Shown: piece by piece, positions 59,758 to 64,000 of the stretch
How the letters are laid out: each line of letters starts with the position of its first letter
Position numbering within the stretch: the stretch's first letter is position 1
The notes under the pieces: model-generated
Databases searched by the model: none
What the model was told of the DNA's origin: nothing
What the model saw: the letters and a program-made list of their open reading frames with translations, nothing else
Assembly: GCF_001634365.1 (NCBI RefSeq)
Contig: NZ_CP014578.1
Coordinates: 2,294,001 to 2,358,000, forward strand
Direction of reading: 5' to 3'
Origin: Paraburkholderia phytofirmans OLGA172
GTDB taxonomy: Bacteria > Pseudomonadota > Gammaproteobacteria > Burkholderiales > Burkholderiaceae
DNA length: 64,000 nucleotides
Made by a program: the position numbers and the translations under genes

Positions 59758-61388
59758 GGATTGTGTTGAAAAAGTCGCCCGTGGTTCGGAATGTTCGGTA
59801 TCCTGGAAGACATCGATCGACGGGAGTGATTCGTCATGATGGGTAAACTGGGCAGCGGACAGGACAAACTCTTCTACTCGTTTAACCTCGATAATCACGT
59901 CCCTCGCGAACACCTGTTGAGAGGCATCGATCACTTCCTTGATCTGCGCGATCTACGCCAGCATCTCGCGCCGTTCTACAGTCCGATGGGGCGGCCATCG
60001 ATTGATCCGGAGCTCATGATCCGCATGTTGATCGTCGGCTACTGTTTCGGCATCCGGTCCGAGCGTAGGCTATGCGAAGAGGTGCATCTGAACCTGGCAT
60101 ATCGATGGTTCTGTCGCCTGGGCCTGGAGGGGACGCCGTACCCGAACAGGACGCCGTACCCGAACACTCGACATTCTCCAAGAACCGCCACGGTCGCTTC
60201 CGCGATAGCGATGTACTACGCCATGTGTTCGAGTCAGTGCTGGGTCGGTGCATGTCCGAAGGGCTCGTAAAGGGTGAAGGATTCGCGATTGACGCAAGCA
60301 TCATCAGAGCCGACGCGAGCTCTGCACGCGGTGTTCCGGGTTCTGGGCCCATCGACTGGGGTTGCGTCAAGGGACAAAGCCGTGCGGTGCGCGAGTATCT
60401 GGAAGCATTGGAAGAAGCGAATCCAGCGGGCACCGAAGCGGCGGAGATGGCAGAGACATCGACCCCGCCAAAGAGGATATCTCTGACGGATCCCGCCGCG
60501 AGCTGGACAGCCGCCAAGGGTGGTTTGCCGTTCTTCGCCTACTCGACCAATTATCTGATTGACCTGCAGGCAGGGATCATCGTTGACGTCGAGGCGACGC
60601 CCGCGAACCGTTCGCACGAAGTGGAATCAACCAGGACGATGATTGACCGCGTTGAGCGGCGGCATGATCTCAGACCTCGACGTCTTGCAGGCGACACCGC
60701 GTATGGCTCGGCAGCGATGCTTGCCTGGATGATCGAAGAGAAGGAGATTGCACCACATGTTCCGGTCTGGGATAAAACGACGCGCAAGGACAATACATTG
60801 TCCAGCAGCGAGTTCCTATGGGATGAACTGGCCAATGAATATCGCTGTCCCACCGGGCACGCACTACGCAGTGACCGGCGCAAATTCACGAATCCGCGCT
60901 CGCGCGTCACGAAGGCTGACACGATCATCTATCGGGCAAGTCAGCTCGACTGCGAGAGCTGTTCGATGAAGGATCGCTGCTGTCCGAATACACCATGCCG
61001 CAAGATCGCCCGCAGCATCCATGAAGCTGCGCGTGACGAAACGAGGCGTATTGCGAAGACGCCTGAATACAAGCGATCTTGCCGTGAGCGAAAGAAGGTG
61101 GAAATGCTCTTTGCCCATCTCAAACGCATCCTGAAACTGGACCGTTTGCGACTGCGAGGTCCAAGCGGTGCTCATGATGAGTTCCTGATGGCAGCGACTG
61201 CGCAAAACCTGCGAAGAATGGCCAAGCGGTTCATGTCAGGAAGCAAGCAGATGAACCAGGCAGTTGCATGACGAGAAATGAGGATCGTTGCCTCGCCCAA
61301 GTTCACCGCTTCGCCGATCGTCACAACTCGATAACGTCGCGCCAACTCCAGCGCCCTGACCCAAAACAAGACTTTTTCAACACAATCC
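59758..61388 (+). mobile_element. IS1182-family element (about 1630 bp)
   Basis: Inverted ends GGATTGTGTTGAAAAAGTC at the left (from 59758) and its exact complement at 61370-61388. One transposase gene, frameshifted. No clear 4-bp duplication at the flanks. Confidence 0.88.
59836..61271 (+). pseudogene. IS1182-family transposase, frameshifted beside a tandem duplication
   Basis: The first part (GQDKLFYSFNLDNHVPREHL, GRPSIDPELMIRMLIVGYCF) runs to about 60128. One base is missing from a G run (60129-60132); the homologous frame then runs as STFSKNRHGRFRDSD, GEGFAIDASIIRADAS, PRRLAGDTAYGSAAML, VEMLFAHLKRILKLDRLRLR. Immediately after the G run an 18-bp unit is repeated in tandem (60131-60148 and 60149-60166). 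Catalytic motifs are otherwise present, so it would need recoding to make a full protein. Confidence 0.85.
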
Positions 61389-61483
61389 TCAGACAGCAGC
61401 CCATCACGAGCGTGCGTTTCGCACAAAAAATAGGGGTATTTACTTAGCGATCCAGCATTTTGATTTAACATTTACTGGTTAGA

Positions 61484-61693
61484 ATGAACAATAGCTCGCC
61501 GGCACGCCAAATTTCATTCGCGCAATACCACAAGTCTACAAAAAACCGCGCAGTTCAATCGATGCTGAAGCCGTTCCTCCCGCAACGCTGGAGGCGGCAA
61601 GGCATTGTGGCAAAGCAATGGCGGGTTGTGCGAGACGCGCCATTGGATATTCATGATCCTCGCCGATACTACGATCACGGATGGAAAGGATGA
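61484..61693 (+). CDS. Hypothetical basic protein, 69 aa, coupled to phbB
   Basis: Starts MNNSSPARQISFAQYHKSTK and ends DIHDPRRYYDHGWKG. Basic and without a known fold. Its stop (TGA 61691-61693) overlaps the ATG of phbB by ATGA, suggesting translational coupling. The ribosome-binding site is weak. Its position beside phbB might mean a role in polyhydroxybutyrate granules, but I see no phasin features. Confidence 0.55.
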   Translation: MNNSSPARQISFAQYHKSTKNRAVQSMLKPFLPQRWRRQGIVAKQWRVVRDAPLDIHDPRRYYDHGWKG

Positions 61694-62433
61694 CGAAACG
61701 AATCGCTGTAGTGACGGGCGGTATGGGCGGCCTCGGAGAAGCGATCAGTACGAAACTGCATGACGCTGGTTATGCGATTGTAGCAACTCACTCGCCGAAC
61801 AACACCGGCGCAGCCGAATGGTTGGCGAGCATGGAAACTCAAGGCCGGAAGATTCGTGCGTACCCGGTTGATGTGGCCGACTATGACTCATGCCAGCATT
61901 GTGCGGCCAGAATTCAGGTTGAAGTCGGCCCGGTTGACATTCTGGTGAACAACGCCGGGATCACCCAGGACATGACATTCAGGAAGATGGACAAGGTCAA
62001 CTGGGACGCGGTCGTTCGCACCAATCTGGATTCGGTATTCAACATGACCAAGCCGTTGTGCGAAGACATGGTCGCACGCGGCTGGGGGCGCATCGTCAAC
62101 ATCTCGTCAGTCAACGGTTCGAAAGGTTCAGTCGGCCAGACCAACTACGCCGCAGCCAAGGCTGGCATGCACGGTTTCACCAAATCGCTGGCGCTGGAAG
62201 TGGCGCGCAAAGGGGTAACCGTCAACACGATTTCGCCGGGCTACCTGGCGACGAAGATGGTCACCGCTATTTCGCAGGAGATTCTGGACACGAAGATCCT
62301 GCCGCATATCCCGATGGGGCGTCTCGGCAAGCCCGAAGAAGTGGCGACGCTCGTGCTTTATCTGTGCTCGGACGATGCAGGCTTCGTGACCGGCTCCAAT
62401 ATCGCGATCAACGGTGGCCAGCACATGCAGTAA
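61690..62433 (+). CDS. phbB: Acetoacetyl-CoA reductase (PhbB/PhaB), 247 aa
   Basis: NADPH-dependent short-chain dehydrogenase that makes (R)-3-hydroxybutyryl-CoA for polyhydroxybutyrate. Cofactor loop VVTGGMGGLGEAISTKL (T-G-x-x-x-G-x-G), N-A-G-I at about 90, catalytic S in ISSVNGSKGSVGQTNY and Y-x-x-x-K (YAAAKAG), then GYLATKMVTA and the C-terminal GSNIAINGGQHMQ. Q and F positions that shape the acyl-CoA pocket are as in PhaB. Start at the second ATG, preceded by GGAAAGG; no phaC or phaA is next to it. Confidence 0.93.
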   Translation: MTKRIAVVTGGMGGLGEAISTKLHDAGYAIVATHSPNNTGAAEWLASMETQGRKIRAYPVDVADYDSCQHCAARIQVEVGPVDILVNNAGITQDMTFRKMDKVNWDAVVRTNLDSVFNMTKPLCEDMVARGWGRIVNISSVNGSKGSVGQTNYAAAKAGMHGFTKSLALEVARKGVTVNTISPGYLATKMVTAISQEILDTKILPHIPMGRLGKPEEVATLVLYLCSDDAGFVTGSNIAINGGQHMQ

Positions 62434-62530
62434 CGTGAAGCGCGCGCCGGCCGGTTCGTGCAGGGACACCGCACGAACCGGCGTGATCCATTCACGCAAC
62501 GCCCCTGTGCTTCCATGAGAGGAATGTGTC

Positions 62531-62689
62531 ATGAGTGAAACCTGGATGGGCCTGATCATTGGGGGCTCGGCCCTCAGTATCGCGATGCTCATGGTGATTG
62601 GTCACTATCGCCGTGAGCGGACACGGGCAAGAATGCTACAAAATCTGAATCATCATGAGCGGTGGCATCAAACGCGCAGGCGAATGTGA
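62531..62689 (+). CDS. 52-aa single-pass membrane protein (GHYRRE family, copy e)
   Basis: Starts MSETWMGLIIGGSALSIAML, then GHYRRE at 24-29, TRARMLQNLN, HHERWHQTRRRM. Same length and plan as copies a, b and d. GAGGAATGTGTC precedes the ATG. The ACT-like gene follows 53 bp downstream on the same strand, repeating the pair seen at 7.9-8.5 kb. Not listed as a named family to my knowledge. Confidence 0.75.
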   Translation: MSETWMGLIIGGSALSIAMLMVIGHYRRERTRARMLQNLNHHERWHQTRRRM

Positions 62690-62742
62690 TCACGCCGCCC
62701 GCGCGGATAACAAGACAAACACATCGGAGAGAGGGCTAGAGA

Positions 62743-63009
62743 ATGACACCCGAAATCGCTGGGCCATTGATGGCCACAAGCCATCAGATCACAGTTCGCA
62801 CGAGAAGCGGCGGCATGCGGATCGCCGCTGTCTGGCAGGTGCTGATGCCGATTGCCTGTGACGTCGAGCGCGTCCGGATTGCGACTAGCTGCGAACGTGG
62901 TTTCGAGGACATGACGATATCGTTTGCCGAAACGTTCTCCGGGTCGCTGAGCACAGTTCTCAGGCAGTTCGAGAAGATGACGTGGGTGGCCACCGCCGAG
63001 CTTTGCTAG
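62743..63009 (+). CDS. ACT-like small protein, 88 aa (paralogue of 7895-8194)
   Basis: Core ITVRTRSGGMRIAAVWQVLM, then CDVERVRIATSCERGFEDMT, ISFAETFSGSLSTVLRQFEK and TWVATAEL. Shares strand and helix spacing with the protein at 7895-8194 and resembles an ACT/IlvM-type ligand-binding domain. GGAGAGAGGGC precedes the ATG. It would probably be co-transcribed with the 52-aa membrane protein upstream. Ligand unknown. Confidence 0.7.
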   Translation: MTPEIAGPLMATSHQITVRTRSGGMRIAAVWQVLMPIACDVERVRIATSCERGFEDMTISFAETFSGSLSTVLRQFEKMTWVATAELC

Positions 63010-63353
63010 ACATTCCCGGTGCCGTGCGTGCGATGGGCCACGTTGAGGCGTCGGTTGAAGCTGGCATCTCGGAGGGCGCATCTCGGCAAGTTCTTCAGTG
63101 CCCAGGATGACCCGAAGCAACCGTATCTGCGAGGATACGACCAACTCATCCGTGAATTTTTTTGCGTCTCCCATTCGCGGAAGCCGGAAAGCTTTGCGAG
63201 GATCATAAACATCTGCGCAGCATGTTCCTTGCGTAATGGCGCGGACGGAACGGCCGTTGTAACATCAACGTAATTGGCGCTTGCCCCTATCTGCCTCAAT
63301 GCTGCTTCGAATCTTTCGAGCTTCTGATCAACCTCGATAGGTATCCATAGCAC
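63006..63353 (-). CDS. Uncertain hypothetical protein, up to 115 aa
   Basis: A frame from a GTG at 63353 reads VLWIPIEVDQKLERFEAALR and EHAAQMFMILAKLSGFREWE. The first half looks coding; the second half (Arg/Trp-rich) looks non-coding. It overlaps the ACT-like gene stop by 4 bp on the other strand. Could be a fragment. Confidence 0.35.
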   Translation of the reverse strand: MLWIPIEVDQKLERFEAALRQIGASANYVDVTTAVPSAPLRKEHAAQMFMILAKLSGFREWETQKNSRMSWSYPRRYGCFGSSWALKNLPRCALRDASFNRRLNVAHRTHGTGNV

Positions 63354-63463
63354 GAGCTTGCGTCAAATATAGAAGACAGCGTAGATTCCTCCTGCTTCCA
63401 CGATCTGTTTGGTTCTATGCGTCTTCTTGTTGTGTTGCTCATGAATCGCTTTTGGTTTTGGCC

Positions 63464-63652
63464 TCATATTCCCTCGAATTCTTCCTGAAATGACCAGGCG
63501 TCGTTCGTGTTCTCGAACAGCAATCTGGCTTTCTGTGATTGGGACCAAAGATGTATCTCGACCGGAATATTCTGATTGAGAAGCCAGTGTGATATAGCTT
63601 TCCGGTACGTCATAAACGCTTCTGCAGACGTTGTTAGATACATTTTCGGCAT
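63464..63652 (-). CDS. Hypothetical small protein, 62 aa
   Basis: Starts MPKMYLTTSAEAFMTYRKAI, with HWLLNQNIPVEIHLWSQSQK and NTNDAWSFQEEFEG. AAAGGTAAAG lies upstream of the ATG. AT-richer than the rest of the window, suggesting separate origin. Three TTATA-type repeats at 18-bp spacing (63693-63746) lie in its upstream region. No family recognised. Confidence 0.5.
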   Translation of the reverse strand: MPKMYLTTSAEAFMTYRKAISHWLLNQNIPVEIHLWSQSQKARLLFENTNDAWSFQEEFEGI

Positions 63653-63692
63653 GCTGCTTTACCTTTCACGGCGAAATTGCCGGTCCGGATAT

Positions 63693-63746
63693 TTATATTG
63701 ACAGACGCATTTATACTGGCCGAGAGACTTATAGTGGCATCTGCTA
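63693..63746. repeat. Three 18-bp-spaced TTATAnTGnC repeats
   Basis: TTATATTGAC at 63693, TTATACTGGC at 63711 and TTATAGTGGC at 63729, exactly 18 bp apart. They lie 40-95 bp upstream of the 62-aa gene, where a regulator could bind on one face of the DNA (18 bp is under two turns). Confidence 0.6.
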
Positions 63747-64000
63747 ATGCCTATCGAGGCATTTCCTTTCAGAATTTTCTGGAATTCTTCGCGAGTGTCG
63801 CAAGCTCCCCAACCAATTCAATGGTAGATGATAGGGTGTAGATGTGATAGTGGTAATCTTTAAGGTTTTGTCGCGATAAGGAAGAGAGAGCGAACGGGAT
63901 CGGCATGATGAGGAATGCTTACATCGCCAACAAATAAAACTGCTCGGCTGGAGTTTGGCCGCCACCACCGTCTTTCATCTGCCCCTTCGCAATCATGTGC
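63747..64000. other. Right edge, nothing recognised
   Basis: No gene that can be supported before the window ends. Confidence 0.35.

Noticed and set aside
1..64000. CRISPR arrays, tRNA, rRNA or tmRNA genes
   Set aside because: No regularly spaced identical repeats of CRISPR type and no cloverleaf or rRNA-like sequence was found on reading both strands.

Overview
The window looks like accessory DNA from a Burkholderiales bacterium, most likely Paraburkholderia/Caballeronia or a close relative. The reasons are high GC, a Burkholderia-style HU protein, acetoacetyl-CoA reductase, and small stress proteins (PRC-barrel, CsbD, DUF3309, DUF2934, CBS) of a type I associate with that group. No rRNA, tRNA, CRISPR array or replication gene is visible, so it is probably part of a secondary replicon or a genomic island. 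That placement is inference.

Layout. 0-2.6 kb: an orphan hypothetical, an Uma2-type nuclease fold, and a Phd antitoxin with a truncated toxin. 2.8-5.4 kb: IS66. 6.5-7.9 kb: IS110-family element. 7.9-13.4 kb: small stress genes, a hemolysin-III-like membrane protein, a divergent response regulator/histidine kinase pair and a CBS-DUF2934 protein. 13.6-14.8 kb: IS5 with a TTAA duplication. 14.8-25.5 kb: HU, an Nramp-related transporter, PRC-barrel proteins, glycosyltransferase, YSC84-like lipoprotein, CsbD, DUF3309 and a Crp/Fnr regulator. 25.8-29.4 kb: a histidine kinase gene split by an IS3-family element that itself carries an IS30. 30-34 kb: ferritin-like protein, canonical MntH, a frameshifted methyltransferase and a PRC-barrel. 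34.4-39.7 kb: an island of very small genes on the minus strand, several with the same leader, plus a decayed phage gene and a decayed DegP gene. 40-47 kb: patatin-like protein lacking its serine, MAPEG-like protein, a second IS30, and a DUF1571 protein. 47-51.2 kb: a miniature inverted-repeat element, relics of an integrase and a kinase, a run of small exported His-rich or Gly/Tyr-rich proteins and a response regulator. 51.7-54.5 kb: an apparently ORF-less group II intron RNA facing a second group II intron with a reverse transcriptase. 54.9-59.4 kb: CDGSH protein, small hypotheticals and a SagB-like double nitroreductase. 59.7-61.4 kb: IS1182 with a frameshifted transposase. 61.5-64 kb: PhbB and another small membrane/ACT-like pair.

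Three patterns tie the region together. First, a 52-residue single-membrane-pass protein with a GHYRRE motif occurs four times at exactly 52 residues, plus one extended copy. It sits repeatedly beside two other small families: an ACT-like protein of 88-99 residues and a YWR..L protein of 80-95 residues. Second, a two- to three-box intergenic element (GCTACCGTACAGAC, 14 bp, GTGAGAAC, and in three copies 13 bp, CTGCGCGTACCA) occurs at least six times, mostly upstream of unrelated genes, and looks like a shared promoter or operator. Third, many genes carry single-base frameshifts, several of them in homopolymers, which points either to decay or to residual indel errors in the assembly.
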